Of a stretch of 34,417 bases of DNA, positions 16,775-23,899 are shown piece after piece (within the stretch, counting starts at the first letter, position 1; every line of letters starts with the position of its first letter). The position numbers were made by a program, and so were the translations under genes. Origin of the DNA: RGIG3528 sp963649295 (GTDB taxonomy: Bacteria > Bacillota > Clostridia > Lachnospirales > Lachnospiraceae); the NCBI GenBank assembly GCA_963649295.1, contig CAVJHK010000018.1, positions 1 through 34,417 of the forward strand, written 5' to 3'. The notes beneath the pieces are model-generated. The model was given only the letters and a program-made list of their open reading frames with translations. It made no database searches and was not told the origin of the DNA.

Positions 16775-17683
16775 ATGACAAAGGTTATAGGAGTAAGATT
16801 CAGGGAAGCGGGAAAAATATATTATTTTGATCCGCTCGAGTTTGAAATTAAGAGAGATGATGCAGTAATTGTGGAAACTGCGCGCGGCGTAGAGCTCGGA
16901 CATGTTGTGACAGAATCACACGAAGTTGAGGACGATGCGGTTGTAAAGCCGTTAAAGCCCGTTATGCGGCTTGCGGACGCAGAAGATTTTGAAAAGGAAG
17001 CCGAAAACAGAAAAAAGGAAAAGGAAGCCTTTGAAATTTGCAATAAGAAGATTGCCGAACATGAGCTTCAGATGAAGCTTATCGGCTGTGAATATACGTT
17101 TGACCAAAATAAGCTTTTGTTTTATTTTACGGCGGACGGAAGAGTGGATTTTAGGGAACTTGTGCGGGATCTCGCGCAAATTTTCAAGACACGTATCGAG
17201 CTTCGACAGGTGGGCGTGCGTGATGAGGCAAAAATTCTCGGCGGAATCGGTATTTGCGGACGTCCGCTTTGCTGCCACACATATATGCCCGACTTTGTGC
17301 CGGTGTCGATAAAAATGGCAAAGGAGCAGAATCTGTCGCTCAACCCGACAAAGATTTCGGGAGTTTGCGGACGGCTTATGTGCTGCCTTAAGAACGAAGA
17401 AGCGGCATATGAAGATCTCAACAGCCATCTTCCGAATGTGGGAGATCATGTGACAACTGCTGACAACATGAAGGGAACGGTGCAAAGTCTGTCGGTGCTC
17501 AAGCAAAAGGTAAAGGTGCTTGTGGAAACGGGTGAGGATGAGCGCGAATTAAAGGAATATGATGTGGCGGATCTTGAATTTAAGCCTCGCCACAAAAAGG
17601 AAAGCCATAACGGCGATTCGGCGGAAATAAAGGCGCTTGAGGCTATGGAAAAGGGCTCGGTGCAATCGAAGCTGGACGAGTAA
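16775..17683 (+). CDS. ricT: PSP1-domain protein RicT (YaaT)
   Basis: The 302-aa protein matches RicT. The N-terminal GVRFREAGKIYYFDP is followed by a charged coiled segment (about residues 70-100). The PSP1 domain holds the paired cysteine motifs CGRPLCC (Cys161, 166, 167) and CGRLMCC (Cys198, 203, 204). In Bacillus, RicT with RicA and RicF forms an Fe-S complex that aids RNase Y processing and affects sporulation and competence. GGAGG precedes ATG 16775. RicA/RicF genes are not in the window. It is followed directly by trmN6, as in the Bacillus yaaT-yabA-yabB order, but without yabA. Confidence 0.92.
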   Translation: MTKVIGVRFREAGKIYYFDPLEFEIKRDDAVIVETARGVELGHVVTESHEVEDDAVVKPLKPVMRLADAEDFEKEAENRKKEKEAFEICNKKIAEHELQMKLIGCEYTFDQNKLLFYFTADGRVDFRELVRDLAQIFKTRIELRQVGVRDEAKILGGIGICGRPLCCHTYMPDFVPVSIKMAKEQNLSLNPTKISGVCGRLMCCLKNEEAAYEDLNSHLPNVGDHVTTADNMKGTVQSLSVLKQKVKVLVETGEDERELKEYDVADLEFKPRHKKESHNGDSAEIKALEAMEKGSVQSKLDE

Positions 17684-17716
17684 GGAAACGTAAAAAATAA
17701 TTTGGAGACCCACAAA

Positions 17717-18433
17717 ATGGAGCGAATAGACGACCTTCAAAGAAACGGTCTTAAAATAATACAGGATACGGACAGATTTTGTTTCGGAATGGACGGTGTG
17801 CTGCTTTCGGGCTTTGCAAAGGCAAAAAAAGGCGATAAAGTTCTTGATATGGGTACCGGTACCGGAATAATTCCGATACTTATGACCGCAAAGACGGAAG
17901 CCATGCATTTTTGTGCGCTTGAAATCCAAAAAGAGAGCGCCGATATCGCAAGAAGAAGTGTGGAACTTAATAACCTCGCGGGGAAAATCGATGTCGTGAC
18001 GGGCGATATAAAGGAAGCGTCAAAGATTTTCGGAAGGGCTTCGTTTGACGTTGTAACAACCAATCCGCCTTATATGACTGCGGGGACGGGCGAAAAAAAT
18101 CCGGATCCCGTAAAAGCGATCGCAAGACATGAAATCATGTGCACGCTTAGCGACGTGGTGAGGGAAGCATCACTTGTATTAAAGACAAACGGATATTTTT
18201 ATATGGTGCATAAGCCCGACAGGCTTGCGGAAATCATAAAGACGCTTATGGATAACCATTTGATGCCAAAGTCTTTAAGAATAGTTTATCCCTATGCCGA
18301 CAAGGCACCAAATATGATCCTGATATGTGCAAGAAAAGGCGGCAATCTCGGAATGAAGATTGAACCGCCGCTTATTTTGTATAAGGAAAAGGATGTATAT
18401 ACGGATGAAGTAAGGCGGGATTACGGATTTTAG
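17717..18433 (+). CDS. trmN6: tRNA1(Val) (adenine37-N6)-methyltransferase-like (YabB/TrmN6)
   Basis: The 238-aa class I methyltransferase has motif I KVLDMGTGTGIIP (about residues 41-53) and the N6-adenine motif NPPY, with the preceding strand DVVTT, at about 112-120. The N-terminal GLKIIQDTDRFCFGMDGVLL is characteristic of the YabB/YfiC group that methylates A37 of tRNA-Val1. ATG 17717 is favoured by GGAG 10 nt upstream. In Bacillus yabB is followed by yazA and rsmI; here rsmI is pushed about 1.8 kb away by the repeat-flanked ATPase cassette. Confidence 0.85.
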   Translation: MERIDDLQRNGLKIIQDTDRFCFGMDGVLLSGFAKAKKGDKVLDMGTGTGIIPILMTAKTEAMHFCALEIQKESADIARRSVELNNLAGKIDVVTGDIKEASKIFGRASFDVVTTNPPYMTAGTGEKNPDPVKAIARHEIMCTLSDVVREASLVLKTNGYFYMVHKPDRLAEIIKTLMDNHLMPKSLRIVYPYADKAPNMILICARKGGNLGMKIEPPLILYKEKDVYTDEVRRDYGF

Positions 18434-18440
18434 GTTGTGG

Positions 18441-18535
18441 CTGACACATTTTTGACACGATTTTGACACGTTTTTGACATGGGGTCAGGCACTTTTTCAC
18501 AGATTTGACACATTTTTGACATGGGGTCAGGCACC
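18441..18535 (+). repeat. left 95-bp direct repeat of the ATPase cassette
   Basis: This repeat starts 8 nt after the trmN6 stop. It consists of several TTTTTGACAC-like units and two copies of GACATGGGGTCAGGCAC. It matches 19985-20079 at 91 of 95 positions in the same orientation. GGGGTCAGGCACC-type units recall repeats found scattered in many bacterial genomes, sometimes near REP-associated transposases (general knowledge, not checked here). Confidence 0.93.
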
Positions 18536-18629
18536 ATAAAATGCAAAAAATAACATTGATTCGTACGAAAAAATGCAATATAATACATTAAAAGCTATCG
18601 AAGCTGATGGTACGAAAGGAAATGCATAT

Positions 18630-19922
18630 ATGAAACGTAAAATAACGTCAAAACTCCGTGAATGGAAAAATATGACAAACGGAAGAATGCCTTTACTCAT
18701 TTACGGAGCACGTCAGGTCGGAAAAACATTTGTAATGCGTGAGTTCGGTGCGTCGAATTACAGAAATACGGTATATGTGAATTTTGAAACGGACGAAAAA
18801 ATAGGAAAATATTTTGAAGCAGATATCCATGCAAAAAATGTTTTGTCTGTTTTGGAAATGTACTATGGTATAAAAATTAATTCTGAAGATACTCTCATTA
18901 TTTTTGATGAAATTCAAATGTGTGAGAGAGCGCTGACTTCTTTGAAATATTTTGCCGAGGAAGCTCCCGAGTATCATGTGATGGCAGCGGGAAGTCTGCT
19001 TGGCGTGGCCTTGAATCGGGAAAAATATTCGTTTCCCGTGGGAAAAGTACAAATGATGACCATGTATCCGATGGATTTTGAAGAGGTGTTGTGGGCAAAG
19101 GGAAAAAAAATACTGGCGGATACAATTCGTGAACATTATAGCGACAACAGTCCGTTTAATGAGACACTTCATGAAGATGCAATGAGAGAGTTTTATTATT
19201 ATTGTATTGTCGGTGGAATGCCTGCGGCTGTAAAGGCTGATATTATTAAAGAGGGTTCTGTTGATCAGTCGGAAATCAGGCAGCTTCTCCTGAATTCGTA
19301 TATTGCGGATATGACCAAATATGCGGACCGGTCGGAAACGGTCAGGATCTACGAAGCATATGATTCGCTTCCGTCGCAACTTGCAAGGGACTCAAAAAAA
19401 TTTCAATATAAACTTATAAAAACGGGTGCAAGAGCATCTCAATACGGAGACGCAATCGACTGGCTGATTCGGTCCGGAATTGTGAATAAGTGTGTAAAAT
19501 GCGATCAGGGGTTTTATCCTGTTAGCGCATATCAGGATTTGAACGCGTTTAAATTGTATTACAGCGATATGGGAATTATGTCGGCAAAAACAGGAATGAC
19601 TTTGGAAGCGTTGCTCGGCAATGAAACCGAGCATTTCAGAGGGATATTTACGGAAAATTATGTTTCGATCGCGCTTAAGACAAACGGCTACAGCCTTTGC
19701 TATTGGGAATCGCAAAACACGGCGGAAGTTGATTTTTTGATACAAAAGGATAATCATGTGATTCCGGTTGAGTGTAAGGCGGGGAATCATGTGAAGGCGA
19801 AGAGCCTGTCGTTTTATATCGATAAATATAAACCCGCATATGCAATCAGAATATCTGCAAGAAATTTTGGTATGGCAAACGGAATAAAGTCGGTTCCGTT
19901 ATATAGTGTGTTTTGCATTTGA
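18630..19922 (+). CDS. AAA-family ATPase with DUF4143 (first copy)
   Basis: The 430-aa protein has an N-terminal AAA_14 domain with Walker A GARQVGKT (26-33) and Walker B LIIFDEIQ (89-96). A DUF4143 C-terminal domain ends in a PD-(D/E)XK-like fold: AEVDFLIQKD (about residues 379-388) and VECKAG (about 394-399) supply the D, E-x-K pattern. ATG 18630 is chosen for AAAGGA 9 nt upstream; an in-frame ATG at 18573 has no ribosome binding site. The family is common in Clostridia and Bacteroidetes and has no settled function. The gene sits between two near-identical 95-bp direct repeats and breaks the trmN6-rsmI order, so it looks like an insertion. Its AT-rich, less biased codon use differs from its housekeeping neighbours. 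Confidence 0.85.
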   Translation: MKRKITSKLREWKNMTNGRMPLLIYGARQVGKTFVMREFGASNYRNTVYVNFETDEKIGKYFEADIHAKNVLSVLEMYYGIKINSEDTLIIFDEIQMCERALTSLKYFAEEAPEYHVMAAGSLLGVALNREKYSFPVGKVQMMTMYPMDFEEVLWAKGKKILADTIREHYSDNSPFNETLHEDAMREFYYYCIVGGMPAAVKADIIKEGSVDQSEIRQLLLNSYIADMTKYADRSETVRIYEAYDSLPSQLARDSKKFQYKLIKTGARASQYGDAIDWLIRSGIVNKCVKCDQGFYPVSAYQDLNAFKLYYSDMGIMSAKTGMTLEALLGNETEHFRGIFTENYVSIALKTNGYSLCYWESQNTAEVDFLIQKDNHVIPVECKAGNHVKAKSLSFYIDKYKPAYAIRISARNFGMANGIKSVPLYSVFCI

Positions 19923-19984
19923 CATGAGTTTTGATACCCGGTCGGACATGGGGTAAGGCGCCTGGCCGATTGCCTCTCAGTGTG

Positions 19985-20079
19985 CTGACACATTTTTGAC
20001 ACGAATTTGACACATCTTTGACATGGGGTCAGGCGCTTTTTCACAGATTTGACACATTTTTGACATGGGGTCAGGCACC
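19985..20079 (+). repeat. right 95-bp direct repeat of the ATPase cassette
   Basis: It matches the left copy (18441-18535) at 91 of 95 positions, same orientation. A degenerate third piece (GGACATGGGGTAAGGCGCC, about 19944-19962) lies between the ATPase stop and this copy. The rest of the 346-nt gap before rsmI holds an imperfect hairpin CGACTTGAG/CTCAAATCG (about 20113-20140) and a pair ACTTGGG/CCCAAGT. I see no gene in it. Confidence 0.93.
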
Positions 20080-20268
20080 TTTTTGGACACCCACTCAGGC
20101 ATAAAAAATGCCCCGACTTGAGAGGGGAACTCAAATCGAGGACTTGGGCTTATGAGGGGTTTAATCTCTAACGACGTCATTTTAGCACCCCAAGTACTAC
20201 AAAAGTCCGACAAAAGTCCCAAAAAATCGATAAATACAATAAAAAAATTATAAAGTCCGGAGGAAAAA

Positions 20269-21102
20269 ATGCTTTATTTGTGCGCTACTCCGATAGGAAA
20301 TCTTGAGGACATGACATTTAGAGTCATAAATATATTGAAATCCGTTGATTTGATTGCGGCGGAGGACACAAGGAACAGCATAAAGCTGTTAAATTATTTT
20401 GATATTCATACGCCCATGACCGCATATCATGAGTTCAACAAGATCGAAAAGGGCAGGGAACTTGTTGATTTTATGCTGACGGGGAAAAGCGTTGCGCTTA
20501 TTACGGATGCGGGGATGCCGGGAATTTCGGATCCGGGTGAGGAACTTGTGCGGGAGGCACGTGCCGCAGGAGTCAGTGTAACCATTGCTCCGGGGGCCTG
20601 TGCAGCTGTTTCGGCGCTTGCGATAAGCGCTCTTCCGACACGCAGATTTTCGTTTGAAGGCTTTTTGCCCGCTGACAAAAAGGAGCAAAGGCGCGTTCTT
20701 GACGAAATGAAAAATGAAACAAGGACGATGATTGTTTATGAAGCGCCTCACAGGCTCCTAAAAACGCTTGAGTGCTTAAAGCAGGAGCTTGGCGACCGTG
20801 AAATGAGCGTCATAAAGGAAATCACAAAAAAGCACGAGAACACGTATACGGGTACAATACAAAAGCATATTGCTTTTTTTGCGGAAAACGAGCCGAAGGG
20901 CGAATATGTGCTTGTTATAAAAGGAAAAGACATATCGGAAATAGAAAAAGAAAATGCCGCAAAATGGGAAACGATGACAATCTCCGAGCATGTTAAAATG
21001 TATATTGATATGGGAAATGACAAAAAAGAAGCAATGCGCCTGGCTGCGCGTGACAGGGGCGTGTCGAAGAGGGATATTTATAATGCGTTGTTGTCGGAAT
21101 GA
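20269..21102 (+). CDS. rsmI: 16S rRNA (cytidine1402-2'-O)-methyltransferase
   Basis: The 277-aa protein is a tetrapyrrole-methylase-fold SAM enzyme. Diagnostic segments are LCATPIGNLEDMTFRVINIL (about residues 4-23), AAEDTRNSIKLL (35-46), ITDAGMPGISDPG (80-92) and the FEGFLP segment near 127. The C-terminal helix-turn-helix-like part (about 250-277) is typical. It 2'-O-methylates C1402 in the ribosomal decoding centre. A strong CGGAGG precedes ATG 20269. It is the last gene of the holB-ricT cluster, separated from trmN6 by the inserted cassette, so it now needs its own transcription or read-through. Confidence 0.95.
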   Translation: MLYLCATPIGNLEDMTFRVINILKSVDLIAAEDTRNSIKLLNYFDIHTPMTAYHEFNKIEKGRELVDFMLTGKSVALITDAGMPGISDPGEELVREARAAGVSVTIAPGACAAVSALAISALPTRRFSFEGFLPADKKEQRRVLDEMKNETRTMIVYEAPHRLLKTLECLKQELGDREMSVIKEITKKHENTYTGTIQKHIAFFAENEPKGEYVLVIKGKDISEIEKENAAKWETMTISEHVKMYIDMGNDKKEAMRLAARDRGVSKRDIYNALLSE

Positions 21103-21366
21103 GGGAGTGATAACGCTTTGGTCTGATTTAAGTCTGAAAAAGCCTCGCTTCAGCCTATCCGAAAATGCAGTTTTTTATTTCACCGGACGCATTATATAGG
21201 GTTAATTTTCTCATTTTCACACTGTATATGGTGTCTTCTTCAATTTTATTTTTAGTTTTCGGATAGTTTCATCTATGCTTTAGTACAGGTAGGTTGTATG
21301 ACAAAATTTGAAATATTTGAAGTTTGGTTATGAGGACCAAAAGAACTGTAACTTTGTTGTAAAACT

Positions 21367-21395
21367 TAGACAACATTGCTATTAAAACATAGAAT
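21367..21395 (+). promoter_or_regulatory. promoter of a candidate small RNA
   Basis: TAGACA (21367-21372), a 17-nt spacer and TAGAAT (21390-21395) are each 5/6 matches to consensus. They predict initiation near 21402 in a region with no recognisable gene. Confidence 0.45.
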
Positions 21396-21401
21396 TTTTT
21401 G

Positions 21402-21585
21402 CGGTTACGGTTATAAAAAAAACGAAGACATAAAGTGCTTGTAAACGTAAAGAGCGAGGAAAACAGAAACGGAGAATGTAAACAAAAGTTGGGAAAATTT
21501 ATCGAATTTTGCCTTGTAATGCACTCTTAGTGGTAAAAATGAACATATTAAAAAATGACGGATGATGAAAAGCATCCGTTTTTTT
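21402..21585 (+). ncRNA. candidate small RNA of about 184 nt
   Basis: The stretch runs from a predicted promoter to a clear rho-independent terminator. It has no open frame with a ribosome binding site. It can form an internal hairpin GGGAAAATT/AATTTTGCC (around 21490-21514) with one mismatch. AGTGC and GCACT could pair over about 90 nt. Its length is like 6S RNA, but I do not recognise that fold. On the minus strand a 91-aa frame overlaps it; I regard that as chance. Confidence 0.35.
21558..21585 (+). terminator. rho-independent terminator
   Basis: ACGGATG (21558-21564) and CATCCGT (21573-21579) form a 7-bp stem with an 8-nt loop, followed by six to seven T. It is 455 nt after rsmI, too far to be simply that gene's terminator, which supports a separate transcript. 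Confidence 0.85.
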
Positions 21586-21592
21586 GTTACTT

Positions 21593-21739
21593 TTGCACAA
21601 AAATCATCAAATAATTTGTGCAAAGTGTACATTGACCAAAGTAAAAAACACTGATAAGCTTTAGAAAAGAGCAACCGATTGCGCAACTTAATTGCGCAAA
21701 AACCAACTTAATTGCGCAAAAATCAACTTGATTGCGCAA
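21593..21739 (+). promoter_or_regulatory. array of six TTGCGCAA-like palindromes (operator cluster)
   Basis: Four perfect copies of the palindrome TTGCGCAA lie at 21679-21686, 21692-21699, 21712-21719 and 21732-21739; the last three are spaced exactly 20 bp within tandem AACTTAATTGCGCAAAAA units. Two one-base variants, TTGCACAA (21593-21600) and TTGTGCAA (21616-21623), form the arms of an upstream inverted repeat. A possible -35 TTGACC (21632-21637) lies between the two groups, with only a weak -10. The array ends 35 nt before the 21775 gene. Confidence 0.75.
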
Positions 21740-21774
21740 ACCAAATCAAACCAAAGAAAACGAAAGGAAATACC

Positions 21775-23616
21775 ATGGATAAATTTATTGTAAACGTAAT
21801 CCATCGTCCCGAAATGGTCCCGGAATATGCCGAAAAAATCACCGGCCAGGGCAAGGGCGAGGACATTTCGAGGAAGGAGCTCCTTACCGAGTCACTCGAT
21901 ATTTTTAAGACTCAGCAGGAGTGCGCCCACAAGAACGGCTTAAAGACTACGATTCAGATGACATACGCAAGTCTTTTTAACGACGAAGCCGTAAGCCTTG
22001 CAAAGGAGCATCATGCAAAATACGGCGACGAAATCGCGCTTACGCTTCTGGGGCTTCCCTGCAAGGAGTTCAGGGAAAAGTATCATACAAAGGATTTTTG
22101 TATCTGGATGTTCTCCATGGAAGACAAAAAGTCGATTGTAGACGACGTATTCGGAAAATTTTATGAGAGGTTCGGTTTTTATCCCGAGTCGACGGGCTCC
22201 TATTATATGGATGCCGAACTTATCAATTATATCAAAGAAAAATATCCGAGTGTAAAGTGCGCGGTTGCGACATGCTGGGAAGAAGGCCCCAAGGCTTACC
22301 ACACGTGCAATAACTCTTGGTATACGCTTATGGACGGCGGCCCGTGGGCACCGTGGATTCCTTCAAAGCAAAATACGCATGCGCCTGCCGCAAATGAAGC
22401 GGAAGACTCGGGGGTAGTTGCAATTCCGCACCTTTCACGTGACCTGATCGCCTGCTATGACGGCAACGGAAGCAACTTCGGCACACATCCCCAAAACGTT
22501 CTCCGCGGAATGATTTATGATTCGAAGACATGGGAATATCCTTATCTTTACAATCTTATCGATCAATATCGTTCACTCGAAAAATACAACAACGGCTATG
22601 CTTACAACATGATGTTTGTGGGGCCCGGCTGGATGAACAAGATGGGACGCTGGGAAGCTCCCTATGAGCTTTTGCTCAAGTCCTATGAGGACGGATGCGC
22701 ATATTATGGCAAGCTCAAAAAAGAGGGCAAGCTTATCGATATGACAATGTCCGAGTTTGCGGATCATTACAGACAAAAGAAGACATATACCGAGCCCGAG
22801 TGCGCATTGTGGCGCGACATTCTTTATGGTTCCGACAAGCAGCTTTTCTGGTACTGCGATCCGTTTATGAGAGCCTGTGTGAACATGGATCAGGGCGGCG
22901 CAATTGTGGATCTTCGTCCTTATGTCGCAAAGCTTGAGTGGCCCGTGGGAATAGGCACAAAGCATGTTCAGGACGCATCTTATCCTTTCCTTATTCAGGA
23001 AAAGTACAGAGCAGGCTATTTCACGCATTATGCCGGCGAAGGCACGGTACGAAGCGCCAAGTTCTCTTATAAGGGTGAGGAGGTTGATCTTTGCCTTTGC
23101 CGCACAAAAGCGCATTTTAGTAAGGACGGCAATACACGCACGCTTACGCTTGATCCCGTCGATATCGAGTTTTATGGACTTACGATCACGGTCGAAACAC
23201 GTGTTTCCTTTGCGGAAGGCGATTCTTCGATAAAGATTACGAGAAAGATAATTGATTCCACGGACTCTGATGCCGAAGTGGATATCAACGAATATATGGT
23301 CGGATGCTACGGCACAACGGAATATCCGGAAGATATGACGGGGCTTACGCTTGAAATTAACGGCGCGGACGGAAACAAACGTACATGCAAATATGAATAT
23401 AAATGCCGTGAAGAGGAGCTTTTGGGTGCGGTATCCGCAACATGTGATATTCCCGCAATCAACACGAGAGTAAAAATGGAATGCGACCGCGATACGGCAA
23501 CCGGATATTATAAGGAAGGATACGCATTCTCACCGATGTTCACACTCGGATACAAGACAAGCCTTAAGAAGGGCGAGGAGGTAACAACATGGCTCAGGCT
23601 CGAAAAGGAAAATTAA
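21775..23616 (+). CDS. unassigned 613-aa protein, possible glycoside hydrolase-like enzyme
   Basis: I do not recognise the exact family. There is no signal peptide, so it is probably cytoplasmic. The N-terminal half (to about residue 340) has features of a (beta/alpha) barrel of the GH57/NodB-like kind: a HRPEMVPEYAE start, FYPESTGSYYMDAELINYIKE (about 138-158) and AVATCWEEG (about 169-177), with many Trp, Tyr, Asp and Glu. The C-terminal half (about 380-610) is beta-rich, with DPVDIEFYGLTITVETRVSF resembling a galactose-mutarotase-like or jelly-roll domain of sugar enzymes. ATG 21775 follows AAAGGAAA. It overlaps a zinc-ribbon gene and precedes a galactanase, so a role on plant polysaccharide fragments is inferred. 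Confidence 0.55.
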   Translation: MDKFIVNVIHRPEMVPEYAEKITGQGKGEDISRKELLTESLDIFKTQQECAHKNGLKTTIQMTYASLFNDEAVSLAKEHHAKYGDEIALTLLGLPCKEFREKYHTKDFCIWMFSMEDKKSIVDDVFGKFYERFGFYPESTGSYYMDAELINYIKEKYPSVKCAVATCWEEGPKAYHTCNNSWYTLMDGGPWAPWIPSKQNTHAPAANEAEDSGVVAIPHLSRDLIACYDGNGSNFGTHPQNVLRGMIYDSKTWEYPYLYNLIDQYRSLEKYNNGYAYNMMFVGPGWMNKMGRWEAPYELLLKSYEDGCAYYGKLKKEGKLIDMTMSEFADHYRQKKTYTEPECALWRDILYGSDKQLFWYCDPFMRACVNMDQGGAIVDLRPYVAKLEWPVGIGTKHVQDASYPFLIQEKYRAGYFTHYAGEGTVRSAKFSYKGEEVDLCLCRTKAHFSKDGNTRTLTLDPVDIEFYGLTITVETRVSFAEGDSSIKITRKIIDSTDSDAEVDINEYMVGCYGTTEYPEDMTGLTLEINGADGNKRTCKYEYKCREEELLGAVSATCDIPAINTRVKMECDRDTATGYYKEGYAFSPMFTLGYKTSLKKGEEVTTWLRLEKEN

Positions 23617-23807
23617 ATTTCAGATGCCCGTCCTGCTTTATGAGGGACCTTGACATCGATATGTTTTATGACAAGGACAAGAAGGAATATTATTGCCTTC
23701 GCTGCCAATATACCGGCACAGAGGAAGATGTACTTAAAAAGAACGAAATGGCAAGATTCAGGTACGGAGCAATGATGAAACGCTTCAAACACGAGGATTT
23801 TCAATAG
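23589..23807 (+). CDS. small zinc-ribbon protein
   Basis: The 72-aa protein has two CxxC pairs, CPSC (residues 13-16) and CLRC (residues 36-39), separated by an acidic loop, which is a treble-clef or ribbon zinc site. The remainder is a charged helix rich in Lys, Arg and Met. It starts 28 nt before the end of the 613-aa gene with a strong GAGGAGG 6 nt before the ATG, so it is genuinely translated and coupled. Function unknown; RNA or protein binding would fit. Confidence 0.75.
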   Translation: MAQARKGKLNFRCPSCFMRDLDIDMFYDKDKKEYYCLRCQYTGTEEDVLKKNEMARFRYGAMMKRFKHEDFQ

Positions 23808-23810
23808 GTT

Positions 23811-23883
23811 TTCGAAAGATTTCGAAAATTCTTGGAAACGTTTCCAAAAAATTGTAGACAAATTTACTAAACGGTGCTATCAT
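23811..23883 (+). promoter_or_regulatory. galactanase promoter with perfect 16-bp palindrome
   Basis: TTGGAAACGTTTCCAA (23832-23847) is a perfect palindrome of the LacI-family type, close to a CcpA cre site. It lies 7 nt upstream of -35 TAGACA (23855-23860), which is 17 nt from extended -10 TATCAT (23878-23883). Two TTCGAA sites 10 bp apart (23811, 23821) lie further upstream. A local GalR/LacI-type regulator or CcpA could act here. Confidence 0.65.
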
Positions 23884-23899
23884 TATAGGAGGATAAGTT

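Noticed and set aside
18441..18535. many TTGACA sequences, possible multiple -35 elements
   Set aside because: They are part of the repeat unit and lack matching -10 sequences at 16-18 nt.
18441..20079. CRISPR array
   Set aside because: The repeats are only two 95-bp blocks with internal tandem units, with no regular spacers and no cas genes.
19814..20222. minus-strand frames with repeated Cys/Lys/Val peptides (CQKCVKSVKK-like)
   Set aside because: They are simply translations of the 95-bp DNA repeats and appear at both copies; there is no sign of a gene.
21411..21686. 91-aa hydrophobic frame on the minus strand
   Set aside because: It runs across a plus-strand terminator, lacks a ribosome binding site, and its hydrophobic look comes from reading A-rich DNA on the opposite strand.
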